DNA of 64,000 nucleotides from Lishizhenia sp965656535 (GCA_965656535.1 CBFHKX010000001.1:992001-1056000); one strand, 5' to 3'; numbered from the stretch's first letter, positions 51,810 to 60,900 are shown. The notes: generated by a model not told the origin, from the letters alone. Made by a program: numbers and translations.

Positions 51810-52658
51810 ATGCTTGAAAAGTTCAAAGAATATCTATTTAAAGAAAAGCGTGTTTCAGAACACACGCTTACTGCTTATGTAAATGATTTATCTGACTTTC
51901 TCACTTTCTCTAATTTAAAAAGTGGAGAAATAGAGGAGGTTACACATCACATTGTGAGGGCTTGGGTTGTAGATTTAGTAGCTAACGGAATTTCAAATAA
52001 ATCTGTCAATAGAAAGTTATCTTCTTTAAGAACATTTTTTAGGTGGTTGGTAAAAGAAGGGGTACTAACTAAAAACCCAATGTTGAAAGTACAGGGTCCT
52101 AAAGTTGAGAAGCGAATCCCAGCGTTTTTAAAGAAAGAGGACTTGTCAGCCAATCAATCTAGTCAATCAGAGATAGATACTGTTACTGCGGTAATGGTAG
52201 AGCTTTTTTATCAAACAGGTATTCGTTTGTCAGAGCTCATAAACTTAAAGCAGGTAGATGTATCGATGGGGTCAATAAAGGTTTTAGGGAAACGAAATAA
52301 GGAGAGAATTATTCCTATTTCACATAATTTAAATAAGATTTTAATTGAATACATAGAAGAGACGAAAAAGCTTAACGAAACTCCGTTTGTATTTTGCACA
52401 AGTAAGGGTAAAAAACTGTATCCTAAGTTTGTTTATAGGAAAATAAATAAGTATCTTTCTACTGTAACGAGTTTGAGTAAAAAGAGTCCTCACATCTTGA
52501 GGCACACATTTGCCACGCACATGTTAAATAATGGTGCCGGCTTAGAAGTGTTAAAAGAATTATTAGGTCATTCTAATTTGAGTGCAACTCAAATTTACAC
52601 TCATAATTCGTTCGATGAAATAAATAAGATATATAAACAAGCTCATCCAAGGGGATAG
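51810..52658 (+). CDS. XerC/XerD-type tyrosine recombinase
   Basis: This 282-residue recombinase has an N-terminal SAM-like core-binding domain (~1-85) and a catalytic domain. The catalytic set is visible: Arg in TGIRLSELI, Lys in GKRNKERIIPI, HxxR in HILRHTFATHML, His in GHSNLSATQ and the nucleophile Tyr in IYTH. Xer proteins resolve chromosome dimers at dif. No integron or phage features surround it, so a housekeeping role is likely. Whether it is XerC or XerD is not clear. The start codon directly follows the rpsU terminator. Confidence 0.92.
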   Translation: MLEKFKEYLFKEKRVSEHTLTAYVNDLSDFLTFSNLKSGEIEEVTHHIVRAWVVDLVANGISNKSVNRKLSSLRTFFRWLVKEGVLTKNPMLKVQGPKVEKRIPAFLKKEDLSANQSSQSEIDTVTAVMVELFYQTGIRLSELINLKQVDVSMGSIKVLGKRNKERIIPISHNLNKILIEYIEETKKLNETPFVFCTSKGKKLYPKFVYRKINKYLSTVTSLSKKSPHILRHTFATHMLNNGAGLEVLKELLGHSNLSATQIYTHNSFDEINKIYKQAHPRG

Positions 52659-52675
52659 CATAAAAACTTAAAATT

Positions 52676-52972
52676 ATGAACGTAAAGATTCAGGCAGTGC
52701 ATTTTAGTGCAGATCAAAAATTGGTAGATTTTGTTAATGAAAAAGTAAATAAGTTAGAGCAATTTCATGACCATATAATTTCAAGTAACGTATATTTAAA
52801 AGTAGATAAGAAGGCTGCTAAAGAGAATAAAATTGCCGAGATACGTATAAATATTCCTGGAAAAGAGTTGTTTGCAAAAAAACAATGTGATACGTTTGAA
52901 GAAGCTGCTGATAGCGCTTGTTCTGCATTGGAAAGGCAGGTGAAAAAGTATAAGTCTAAATTGTCGGCTTAA
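52676..52972 (+). CDS. hpf: Short-form ribosome hibernation factor HPF
   Basis: This is a 98-residue HPF/RaiA (YfiA-type) protein with VKIQAVHFSADQKLVDFVNEKVNKLEQF and KKQCDTFEEAADSACSALERQVKKYK. The short form binds the 30S decoding region in stationary phase and lacks the dimerising C-terminal domain. It lies 17 bp after the Xer gene and is followed by a terminator before the tRNA cluster. Confidence 0.94.
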   Translation: MNVKIQAVHFSADQKLVDFVNEKVNKLEQFHDHIISSNVYLKVDKKAAKENKIAEIRINIPGKELFAKKQCDTFEEAADSACSALERQVKKYKSKLSA

Positions 52973-52993
52973 TACTGAATTTCAACACATTAT

Positions 52994-53025
52994 AATCTCA
53001 CTCAAAATTGGGTGAGATTTTTTTT
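52994..53025 (+). terminator. Rho-independent terminator after hpf
   Basis: AATCTCACTC (52994-53003) pairs with GGGTGAGATT (53010-53019), with one wobble and loop AAAATT. A run of eight T residues ends at 53025. Confidence 0.85.
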
Positions 53026-53046
53026 GAAAAAAAAAGAAAAAAAGTG

Positions 53047-53076
53047 TTGTGGGAAAAGATTTCTTTCATACATTTG
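53047..53076 (+). promoter_or_regulatory. Promoter of tRNA-tuf operon (-33 TTG, -7 TACATTTG)
   Basis: TTG at 53047-53049 and an exact -7 box TACATTTG at 53069-53076 are separated by 19 bp, the standard Bacteroidota spacing. The first tRNA starts about 60 bp downstream. Confidence 0.7.
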
Positions 53077-53137
53077 CAACCCGAAACGGTTAACGCCAGA
53101 CGGAAAGTTCTTTAAAAAACTGTTTATAAAATTAAGT

Positions 53138-53211
53138 GCCGATGTAGCTCAGCTGGCTAGAGCAGCTGATTTGTAATCAGCAGGTCGGGGGTTCGAGTCC
53201 CTTCATCGGCT
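53138..53211 (+). tRNA. tRNA-Thr (anticodon TGT)
   Basis: The cloverleaf is complete. The acceptor GCCGATG pairs with CATCGGC, the D arm has GCTC...GAGC, the anticodon loop in CTGATTTGTAATCAG reads TGT, and the T arm has GGTTCGAGTCC. CCA is not encoded. Confidence 0.95.
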
Positions 53212-53218
53212 CAATTTT

Positions 53219-53300
53219 GGGGGTGTCGCATAGTGGCTATTGCAGCAGACTGTAAATCTGTCACCGTAAGGTATCGTTGGTTCGAGTCCATCCACCCCCA
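53219..53300 (+). tRNA. tRNA-Tyr (anticodon GTA)
   Basis: This is a long-variable-arm (type II) tRNA of 82 nt. Acceptor GGGGGTG pairs with CACCCCC, the anticodon loop CTGTAAA reads GTA, and the T arm contains GGTTCGAGTCC. The extra arm is CACCGTAAGGT. Confidence 0.94.
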
Positions 53301-53319
53301 CTTTTAATTTTATTTTTTT

Positions 53320-53392
53320 GCGGGAGTAGCTCAGTTGGTAGAGCGTCAGCCTTCCAAGCTGAGGGTCGCGAGTTCGAGTCTCGTCTCCCGCT
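53320..53392 (+). tRNA. tRNA-Gly (anticodon TCC)
   Basis: Acceptor GCGGGAG pairs with CTCCCGC, the D arm has GCTCAGTTGGTAGAGC, the anticodon loop CTTCCAA reads TCC, and the T arm contains AGTTCGAGTCT. CCA is not encoded. Confidence 0.95.
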
Positions 53393-53416
53393 CTACAGTT
53401 TTTTATTTTGCTCTTC

Positions 53417-53488
53417 GCCGGTGTAGCTCAGTGGTAGAGCGCTTCCTTGGTAAGGAAGAGGTCACGAGTTCAATTCTCGTCATTGGCT
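53417..53488 (+). tRNA. tRNA-Thr (anticodon GGT)
   Basis: Acceptor GCCGGTG pairs with CATTGGC with two G-T wobbles. The anticodon stem is CTTCC/GGAAG, with loop TTGGTAA reading GGT. The T arm contains AGTTCAATTCT, carrying CAA in place of the more common CGA. Confidence 0.93.
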
Positions 53489-53535
53489 CAAAATAAAGGT
53501 GAAGATTAGTTCCGCTCTTTGAGGGTGGACTTTTG

Positions 53536-53543
53536 TATATTTG
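53536..53543 (+). promoter_or_regulatory. -7 promoter box (TATATTTG) just ahead of tuf
   Basis: This is an exact TAnnTTTG match, 48 bp before the tuf ATG and downstream of the last tRNA. A TTTG at 53518-53521 is only 14 bp upstream. It may give tuf a promoter separate from the tRNA transcript. Confidence 0.4.
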
Positions 53544-53591
53544 AAGATTTAGGTTTTTTAAATTAATATTAACAAGTAATAAATAAACACA

Positions 53592-54776
53592 ATGGCTAAG
53601 GAAACATTTGATCGTTCCAAACCACACGTAAACATTGGAACAATTGGTCACGTCGATCACGGAAAAACAACTTTAACTGCTGCAATCTCGAGCGTACTTT
53701 CGTCTCAAGGTTTAGCTGAAACGCGTGATTTCTCTTCAATCGACAACGCACCGGAAGAAAAAGAAAGAGGTATTACTATTAACACTTCTCACGTGGAGTA
53801 TCAAACAGCTAATCGTCACTACGCGCACGTTGACTGTCCTGGTCACGCCGATTACGTGAAGAATATGGTTACTGGTGCTGCTCAGATGGATGGAGCTATT
53901 TTAGTTGTTGCTGCAACTGATGGTCCTATGCCACAGACACGCGAGCACATCCTTTTAGGGCGCCAGGTTGGTGTTCCAAGAATGGTTGTATTCTTGAACA
54001 AAGTTGACATGGTTGACGATGAGGAGTTATTAGAATTAGTTGATATGGAAGTGAGAGAATTACTTTCTTTTTATGACTACGATGGTGACAACACTCCAGT
54101 TATACCTGGTTCTGCTTTAGGAGCTCTTAACGGAGAAGAGAAGTGGGTAGATTCTGTTAATAAATTAATGGAGTCTGTTGACACTTGGATTGAATTACCT
54201 CCAAGAGAAGTTGATAAAGATTTTTTAATGCCCGTAGAGGATGTTTTCTCTATTACTGGTCGTGGTACAGTTGCTACTGGTCGTATTGAGACAGGAGTTG
54301 TTAACTCTGGAGAAGAGGTTGATATTTTAGGAATGGGAGATGAGAAATTGAAGTCTACTGTAACTGGAGTTGAGATGTTCCGTAAGATATTAGATAGAGG
54401 TGAAGCTGGTGATAACGTTGGTTTATTATTAAGAGGTATCGCTAAAGAAGATATTAAAAGAGGAATGGTAATCTGTAAGCCAGGTTCTACAACACCTCAC
54501 GATAAATTCAAAGCTGAGATATATGTATTGAAGAAAGAAGAAGGTGGTCGTCACACTCCTTTCCATAACAAATATCGTCCTCAGTTCTACTTCAGAACAA
54601 CTGATGTAACTGGAGAGATTATCTTAGAAGAAGGAAGAGAGATGGTAATGCCTGGAGATAACGTAACTATTTCTGTAAACTTAATTGTTCCTATTGCAAT
54701 GAACAAAGGTTTACGTTTTGCAATCCGTGAGGGTGGTAGAACAGTAGGTGCTGGACAGGTGACTGAAATCCTTTAA
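53592..54776 (+). CDS. tuf: Elongation factor Tu
   Basis: This 394-residue GTPase delivers aminoacyl-tRNA to the ribosome. The P-loop is GHVDHGKTTL, the switch region includes RGITINTSHVEYQT, followed by DCPGHADYVKN, NKVD and the domain 2-3 motifs (TGRGTVATGRIETG, RPQFYFRTTDVTG). It is placed between the tRNA cluster and tRNA-Trp-secE, the standard order in Bacteroidota and many other phyla. Confidence 0.99.
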   Translation: MAKETFDRSKPHVNIGTIGHVDHGKTTLTAAISSVLSSQGLAETRDFSSIDNAPEEKERGITINTSHVEYQTANRHYAHVDCPGHADYVKNMVTGAAQMDGAILVVAATDGPMPQTREHILLGRQVGVPRMVVFLNKVDMVDDEELLELVDMEVRELLSFYDYDGDNTPVIPGSALGALNGEEKWVDSVNKLMESVDTWIELPPREVDKDFLMPVEDVFSITGRGTVATGRIETGVVNSGEEVDILGMGDEKLKSTVTGVEMFRKILDRGEAGDNVGLLLRGIAKEDIKRGMVICKPGSTTPHDKFKAEIYVLKKEEGGRHTPFHNKYRPQFYFRTTDVTGEIILEEGREMVMPGDNVTISVNLIVPIAMNKGLRFAIREGGRTVGAGQVTEIL

Positions 54777-54792
54777 GAATAAAATAATTATG

Positions 54793-54823
54793 ACGGGAGG
54801 TTTGTAGTGAGCCTCCCGTTTTA
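54793..54823 (+). terminator. Hairpin/terminator after tuf
   Basis: ACGGGAGG (54793-54800) pairs perfectly with CCTCCCGT (54812-54819), extended by three weaker pairs. The T tract is short (TTTTA), so termination before tRNA-Trp may be partial or the hairpin may mark processing. Confidence 0.6.
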
Positions 54824-54826
54824 TAC

Positions 54827-54899
54827 ACGGGTGTAGCTCAGTTGGTAGAGTACTGGTCTCCAAAACCATTGGTCGTGGGTTCGAATCCTACCGCCCGTG
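54827..54899 (+). tRNA. tRNA-Trp (anticodon CCA)
   Basis: Acceptor ACGGGTG pairs with CGCCCGT with one wobble, discriminator G. The D arm has GCTCAGTTGGTAGAG, the anticodon loop CTCCAAA reads CCA, and the T arm is GTGGGTTCGAATCCTAC. It ends 14 bp before secE. Confidence 0.95.
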
Positions 54900-54913
54900 C
54901 AAAATAGAAGATT

Positions 54914-55129
54914 GTGGCTAATATTAAAGAATATTTTCAAGAAACGTATCACGAATTGGTGCATAAAGTGACATGGCCAACATGGGGTGAATTGCAAAGT
55001 AATACCATTGTTGTGGTTGTTGCTTCTGTGATTTTTTCATTGTTAGTTCTCCTTATGGATAAAGTTTTCGGTGTTGCTGGTATTTCTTGGTGGAAAGGCG
55101 TACTTGGTTTTGTATATGACTTATTTTAA
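54914..55129 (+). CDS. secE: Preprotein translocase subunit SecE
   Basis: This is a 71-residue single-membrane-helix subunit of SecYEG. The amphipathic SecE helix EYFQETYHELVHKVTWPTWGEL is followed by the membrane helix (~32-52). The start is GTG, the only suitable codon after tRNA-Trp. It forms a conserved pair with nusG. Confidence 0.95.
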   Translation: MANIKEYFQETYHELVHKVTWPTWGELQSNTIVVVVASVIFSLLVLLMDKVFGVAGISWWKGVLGFVYDLF

Positions 55130-55140
55130 TCAATTTTAAA

Positions 55141-55692
55141 ATGGCAGATATTAAGAAGAGATGGTACGTGGTGAGAGCCATAAGTGGTAAAGAGAAAAAA
55201 GTTAAGGAATATCTCGATATGGAAATTACGAGATTGAAATTGACTGACTATGTTGATCAAGTTTTAATTCCTACAGAAAAGGTGTTTCAAATTCGTAATG
55301 GTAAGAAAGTGAGTAAGGAAAAAGCTTACTTGCCTGGATACGTTTTGGTTGAAGCATCATTAGTTGGTGAAGTACCGCACGTTATTAAAGGAATTCCAAA
55401 TGTAATTGGTTTTTTGGGCGCAGAAAAGGGTGGTGAACCAATGCCTATGAGGCAGTCAGAGGTAAATCGAATACTTGGTAAGGTTGATGAGTTATCTGAG
55501 ACAGAAGAAGAAATGAAAATTCCTTTTGTTTCTGGTGAGTCTGTCAAAGTTATTGATGGGCCGTTTAATAATTTCAGTGGAACCATTGAAGAGATTAACG
55601 AAGACAAGAAGAAACTTAAGGTGATGGTTAAGATTTTTGGTAGAAAGAATCTATTAGAGCTTAGCTACATGCAAGTTGAAAAGGAAAGTTAA
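55141..55692 (+). CDS. nusG: Transcription factor NusG
   Basis: This is a 183-residue protein with the NGN domain (RWYVVRAISGKEKKVKEYL..., LPGYVLVEASL) and a C-terminal KOW domain (ESVKVIDGPFNNFSGTIEEINEDKKKLKV). It binds RNA polymerase and couples transcription with translation or Rho. It lies between secE and rplK as expected. Confidence 0.97.
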   Translation: MADIKKRWYVVRAISGKEKKVKEYLDMEITRLKLTDYVDQVLIPTEKVFQIRNGKKVSKEKAYLPGYVLVEASLVGEVPHVIKGIPNVIGFLGAEKGGEPMPMRQSEVNRILGKVDELSETEEEMKIPFVSGESVKVIDGPFNNFSGTIEEINEDKKKLKVMVKIFGRKNLLELSYMQVEKES

Positions 55693-55713
55693 AAGTGTAT
55701 TTAACCAGTAGAA

Positions 55714-55752
55714 GTGAGAAAATGTAATTAAATGCTTCCCATTTAATCTCAC
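55714..55752 (+). promoter_or_regulatory. Bulged hairpin in the rplK-rplA leader, candidate L1 control site
   Basis: ATTAAATG (55727-55734) pairs perfectly with CATTTAAT (55740-55747) around a 5-nt loop. GTGAG (55714-55718) pairs with CTCAC (55748-55752), leaving an 8-nt bulge on one side. It lies between nusG and rplK, where L1 autoregulation acts in other bacteria. The regulatory role is inferred. Confidence 0.4.
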
Positions 55753-55779
55753 GTTAGGACTACATAATATATATAACAA

Positions 55780-56220
55780 ATGGCTAAAGAAGTAGCAGGA
55801 TTGATCAAATTACAGATCAAGGGTGGTGCAGCCAATCCTTCACCTCCGGTAGGACCAGCATTAGGTGCTAAAGGGGTGAATATCATGGAGTTTTGTAAGC
55901 AGTTTAATGCTAGAACCCAAGATAAACCAGGAAAGGTTTTACCAGTGGTTATTACTGTTTACAGTGATAAATCGTTTGATTTTGTAATTAAAACTCCACC
56001 AGCAGCTGTTCAATTACTAGAAGCAGCAAAGCTAAAGAAAGGATCTCCAGAGTCAAACAGACAGAAAGTAGCTTCGGTTACTTGGGATCAAGTAAAAGCA
56101 ATTGCTGAAGACAAGCTTCCAGATATGAACTGTTTTACAGTTGAGTCTGGTATGAGAATGGTAGCTGGTACAGCAAGAAGTATGGGTATAACTGTTAAAG
56201 GAGATTTTCCTTCTAACTAA
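55780..56220 (+). CDS. rplK: 50S ribosomal protein L11
   Basis: This is a 146-residue protein with the L11 N-terminal domain (IKLQIKGGAANPSPPVGPALGAKGVNI) and the C-terminal rRNA-binding domain with the DMNCFTVESGMRMVAGTARSMGI signature. It binds the GTPase-associated centre of 23S rRNA and heads the L11-L1-L10-L12 run. Confidence 0.98.
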   Translation: MAKEVAGLIKLQIKGGAANPSPPVGPALGAKGVNIMEFCKQFNARTQDKPGKVLPVVITVYSDKSFDFVIKTPPAAVQLLEAAKLKKGSPESNRQKVASVTWDQVKAIAEDKLPDMNCFTVESGMRMVAGTARSMGITVKGDFPSN

Positions 56221-56230
56221 AACATGAATT

Positions 56231-56926
56231 ATGGGACGAATTTCTAAGAAAAGAAAAGAAGTACTCGCTAAGTATGACTTAGAGCAGACGTACACGTTAG
56301 ATGAAGCATGTAAGATGGTTAAGGAAATCACTACAACAAAATTCGATGCTTCTGTTGACATTAGTGTAAGATTAGGTGTAGATCCACGTAAAGCTAACCA
56401 AATGGTTAGAGGTACGGTTGCATTGCCTCACGGAACAGGTAAGGATATGAAAGTATTAGTACTTTGTACTCCAGACAAGGAAGAGGAAGCAAAAGCAGCA
56501 GGTGCTGATTACGTTGGACTAGACGAGTTTATCGCTAAGATTAAAGGTGGTTGGACTGATATTGATGTGATTATTACTATGCCTTCTGTAATGGGTAAAG
56601 TTGGTGCTTTAGGTCGTATTTTAGGACCAAGAGGATTAATGCCAAACCCTAAGACGGGAACAGTAACAATGGATATTGGTAAGGCTGTGCAAGAAGTGAA
56701 AGCAGGTAAAATTGATTTCAGAGTAGATAAGTTTGGAAACATTCATACGAATATCGCAAAGGCTTCATTTGATGGAGACAAGATAAAGGATAATGCTTTT
56801 GAAATGATTTCTACTTTAGTTAAAATGAAACCAGCTGCAGCTAAAGGAACGTACATTAAAAGTATTTTCATCAGCTCAACAATGAGTCCAAGTATCAAAA
56901 TCGACGCTAAATCTGTTGTAGCTTAA
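56231..56926 (+). CDS. rplA: 50S ribosomal protein L1
   Basis: This 231-residue protein forms the L1 stalk. It shows the two-domain pattern with KFDASVDISVRLGVDPRKANQMVRGTVALPHGTGK and LGRILGPRGLMPNPKTGTV. In other bacteria it represses its own operon by binding the mRNA leader. Confidence 0.98.
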   Translation: MGRISKKRKEVLAKYDLEQTYTLDEACKMVKEITTTKFDASVDISVRLGVDPRKANQMVRGTVALPHGTGKDMKVLVLCTPDKEEEAKAAGADYVGLDEFIAKIKGGWTDIDVIITMPSVMGKVGALGRILGPRGLMPNPKTGTVTMDIGKAVQEVKAGKIDFRVDKFGNIHTNIAKASFDGDKIKDNAFEMISTLVKMKPAAAKGTYIKSIFISSTMSPSIKIDAKSVVA

Positions 56927-56939
56927 AAACTTTATAATC

Positions 56940-57461
56940 ATGACTAAAGAACAAAAAGCGCAATACATAGATAATTTAACGGCTGAATTAAAAGAAGCTA
57001 ACATATTTTATCTAGCGGATACAGCGGAATTAACTGTAGAAGCAGTAAACAACCTTCGTCGTAAATGCTTTCAAAGTGGAATTGAGTTAAGAGTGGTTAA
57101 AAACACGCTTCTCGAAAAAGCTATGGAAAGAGTTGAAGACAGAGATTTTGGAGACCTAAAAGCAGTACTTTCTGGTCCAACTTCAATTATGTTTGCAGAA
57201 GTAGGTAATGCACCTGCTAAAGTAATCAAGGACTTTCGTAAGAAAAACGATAAGCCTATTTTGAAGGGAGCTTATGTAGAAGAAGCAGTTTATATTGGTG
57301 ATGACCAACTTGAAGCACTTGTATCAATTAAGAGCAAGGAAGAGCTTATTGGTGAAATCATCACGATTCTACAAAGCCCGGCTAAGAACGTTGTTTCTGG
57401 TCTTAAAGGACAAGGTGGTAAAATCGCAGGTATCCTTAAAACGCTCTCAGAAAGAGCATAG
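56940..57461 (+). CDS. rplJ: 50S ribosomal protein L10
   Basis: This is a 173-residue L10, the base of the L12 stalk. Visible are LTAELKEANIFYLAD, RRKCFQSGIELRVVKNTLLEKAM and the C-terminal L12-binding helix. The 13-bp gap to rplA leaves no room for a classical L10 leader. Confidence 0.97.
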   Translation: MTKEQKAQYIDNLTAELKEANIFYLADTAELTVEAVNNLRRKCFQSGIELRVVKNTLLEKAMERVEDRDFGDLKAVLSGPTSIMFAEVGNAPAKVIKDFRKKNDKPILKGAYVEEAVYIGDDQLEALVSIKSKEELIGEIITILQSPAKNVVSGLKGQGGKIAGILKTLSERA

Positions 57462-57503
57462 AATTATTAATTATTTTTTAGAATTTATTTAAATTAAATA
57501 AAA

Positions 57504-57878
57504 ATGGCTGATTTAAAAGCAATGGCAGAAGAGTTAGTAAACTTAACTGTAAAAGACGTAAATGAACTAGCAAACATCCTTAAGGATGAGTACGGAATCG
57601 AACCAGCTGCTGCAGCTGTAGCAGTAGCTGCAGGTGGTGCTGCAGGAGGTGAAGAAGCTGCAGAAAAAACTGAATTTGATGTTGTATTAAAAGCAGCAGG
57701 AGGATCAAAGTTAGCAGTAGTGAAGTTAGTTAAGGAATTAACTGGTTTAGGACTTAAAGAAGCAAAAGAAGTTGTTGATAGTGCACCATCTAACTTAAAA
57801 GAAGGAGTATCTAAAGACGAAGCTGAAGGTCTTAAAAAATCTCTTGAAGAAGCAGGAGCTGAAGTTGAGATTAAGTAA
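57504..57878 (+). CDS. rplL: 50S ribosomal protein L7/L12
   Basis: This is a 124-residue acidic stalk protein. The N-terminal dimerisation part, an Ala/Gly-rich hinge (AAAAVAVAAGGAAGGEEA) and the C-terminal domain (FDVVLKAAGGSKLAVVKLVKELTGLGLKEAK) are all present. It recruits translational GTPases. Confidence 0.98.
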   Translation: MADLKAMAEELVNLTVKDVNELANILKDEYGIEPAAAAVAVAAGGAAGGEEAAEKTEFDVVLKAAGGSKLAVVKLVKELTGLGLKEAKEVVDSAPSNLKEGVSKDEAEGLKKSLEEAGAEVEIK

Positions 57879-57893
57879 TAGTATTACTTTTTT

Positions 57894-57939
57894 AACAGGA
57901 ATAGGCACACCATTTTATGGCGTGCCTACTCCTGTTTTT
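57894..57939 (+). terminator. Large hairpin with T run between rplL and rpoB (terminator/attenuator)
   Basis: An 18-nt arm (57894-57911) pairs with 57919-57936 with two mismatches and a 7-nt loop, followed by TTTTT. It lies 16 bp past the rplL stop and 50 bp before rpoB. Since I see no strong promoter for rpoB after it, partial read-through is likely, as with the attenuator at this site in E. coli. Confidence 0.8.
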
Positions 57940-57989
57940 GTGCGTTTGCACATTTTTTTAAGTCCTTTTTCTAATAAAATCATTTAGCA

Positions 57990-60900
57990 TTGGCAACAAA
58001 TAGCAACATAGCAACAAGGATTAGTTTTGCATCAAGCAAAAGTCCATTCGAATATCCAGATTTTTTGGATATTCAAATAAAGTCGTTCCAAGAGTTTTTT
58101 CAATTAGAAACTACTCCTGAGAATAGAGAAAAAGAAGGGTTATTTAAAGTTTTCTCTGAAAATTTCCCAATTACTGATACAAGGAATCAATTCGTTCTTG
58201 AGTTCTTGGACTACTTTGTAGATCCACCAAGGTACTCTTTAGAAGAATGTATTGAGAGAGGTTTAACTTACAGTGTTCCTTTAAAAGCGAAGCTTAAGTT
58301 ATACTGTACAGATCCCGAACATGAGGATTTTGAAACAATAGTACAAGATGTTTATCTTGGTACAATTCCTTACATGACACCTAAAGGTTCATTTGTGGTT
58401 AACGGAGCAGAAAGGGTAATTGTTTCTCAATTACACAGGTCTCCAGGTGTGTTCTTCGGACAAAGCCGTCATGCAAATGGAACTAAATTATACTCTGCTA
58501 GAGTAATTCCTTTTAAAGGTTCGTGGATAGAATTTGCGACAGATATAAACAGCGTTATGTATGCTTATATCGATCGTAAGAAAAAATTACCAGTTACAAC
58601 TCTATTTAGAGCAATTGGTTATGAAAGTGATAAAGATATTCTAGAGATTTTTGGTCTTGCAGATGAAGTAAAAGCTACTAAAGCAAACTTGAAAAAGTTA
58701 ATTGGTAGAAAGCTTGCTGCAAGAGTTCTTAAGTCATGGGTAGAAGACTTCGTTGATGAAGATACAGGAGAAGTTGTATCTATTGAAAGAAATGAAGTAA
58801 TCCTTGACAGAGAAACAATTATTGAAGAAATTCATATAGATGAAATAGTTGACGCGGGAGTTAAAACGGTTATTCTTCATAAAGAAGATATTAATTCAGC
58901 GGATTACACTATCATTTACAATACGCTTCAGAAAGATACTTCTAACTCTGAGAAAGAAGCTGTTGAACATATTTATCGTCAGCTACGTAACGCTGAACCG
59001 CCAGATCAAGAAACTGCGCGTTCTGTATTTGAAAAATTATTCTTTTCAGATACACGTTATGATTTAGGTGAAGTAGGTAGATATAGAATGAACAAAAAGC
59101 TTAATGGCGACGATATGTCTGAAGAGTCTCGTGTAATGACGAAGACAGATATTATCAAAATTGTTAAGTATTTAATTGAGTTGATCAATTCAAAAGCAGA
59201 AGTGGATGATATTGATCACTTATCAAACAGACGTGTAAGAACAGTTGGTGAGCAATTATATTCTCAATTCGGAGTTGGTTTAGCTAGAATGGCTAGAACG
59301 ATTAGAGAGAGAATGAATGTTAGAGATAACGAGGTATTTACGCCAATCGATTTAATTAATGCAAAGACATTATCTTCTGTAATTAATTCTTTCTTTGGTA
59401 CCAATCAGCTTTCTCAGTTTATGGATCAAACGAATCCATTGTCTGAGGTAACGCACAAACGTCGTTTATCTGCACTAGGGCCAGGTGGTTTATCTAGAGA
59501 AAGAGCAGGTTTCGAGGTGCGTGATGTTCACTACACACACTACGGACGTTTATGTACGATTGAAACACCTGAAGGACCAAACATTGGTTTGATTTCTTCA
59601 CTGTGTGTTTACGCAAAAGTAAATAAGTTAGGATTTATTGAAACTCCATATCGTAACGTTGCTAACGGTAAGGTAGATTTAGCCAGTGCGCCAACTTATT
59701 TATCAGCAGAGGAAGAAGCATCTAAAATGATTGCACAAGCCAATGCGAACATTAACGAAAAAGGAGAATTTCAAACAGACATTGTTAAGGCTCGTAATAT
59801 GGGAGATTTCCCAGTTATCGATCCAAAGCAAATAGATTTAATGGACGTTGGAGCTAACCAAATTGCTTCTATAGCAGCATCTTCAATTCCATTCTTGGAG
59901 CATGATGATGCCAACCGTGCGTTGATGGGATCTAACATGCAGCGTCAGGCTGTTCCTTTGTTAAAACCTAACTCTCCAATTGTTGGTACAGGAATCGAAA
60001 GATTAGTAGCAAGAGATTCTAGAGTACTAGTTAATGCAGAAGGTAACGGTGTTGTGGAATACGTAGATGCGAATGAAATTGTTTTACGATACGAGTTATC
60101 TGACGAAGATAAACTGGTTAGTTTTGATGGTGAGACAAAGCGTTACTCTTTAACCAAGTTTAAGAAAACGAACCAAGGTTCTACCATGAACTTGAAGCCT
60201 ATTGTTCAAAAAGGTGATAAAGTAGAAAAAGGTCAAGTACTTTGCGAAGGTTACGCAACTCAAGCTGGAGAATTAGCATTGGGTCAAAACTTAAAAGTAG
60301 CATTCATGCCTTGGCAAGGATATAACTTTGAGGATGCAATTGTAATTTCTGAGAAAGTTGTTAGAGATGATATCTTTACTTCTGTTCATATTGATGAGTA
60401 TTCTCTTGAGGTAAGAGATACGAAGAGAGGTATGGAAGAGTTAACAGCTGATATTCCTAATGTATCTGAAGAAACTACAAAAGACCTTGACGAAAACGGT
60501 TTAATTAGAATTGGTGCTGAAATTACTGAAGGAGATATATTAATAGGTAAGATTACTCCTAAGGGAGAAACAGACCCATCTCCAGAAGAAAAGTTATTAA
60601 GAGCAATATTCGGAGATAAAGCTGGTGATGTTAAAGATGCATCTTTAAAAGCTGGACCTTCTCTTAGAGGTGTTGTAATTGGTAAAAAATTATTCTCAAG
60701 AGCAATCAAGGATAGAAAAACCAAAGCACAAGATAAGCCAATTTTAGAGCAGTTGGATAGTGAGTACGAAAAAGATTTAGGTGATTTAAAGGTAACTTTA
60801 GTTGAAAAATTACTTCAACTTTTAGATACTGAAAAATCAGCTGGTGTTTTCAATAATTTCCGTGAAGAAATTATAAAGAAAGGATCTAAATTCTCTCAAA

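Noticed and set aside
51810..52658. Integron integrase or phage integrase
   Set aside because: The protein is a plain short Xer type without extra domains, and no cassette array, attachment repeats or phage genes are nearby.
53138..53488. Tandem duplication of tRNA-Thr
   Set aside because: The two tRNA-Thr genes have different anticodons (TGT and GGT) and diverged stems; they are distinct isoacceptors, not a recent duplication.
53403..53660. Minus-strand frame of 85 codons across tRNA-Thr and the start of tuf
   Set aside because: It reads through a tRNA on its antisense strand and gives the familiar false peptide containing MTRIELVTSSLPRKRSTTE; no real gene.
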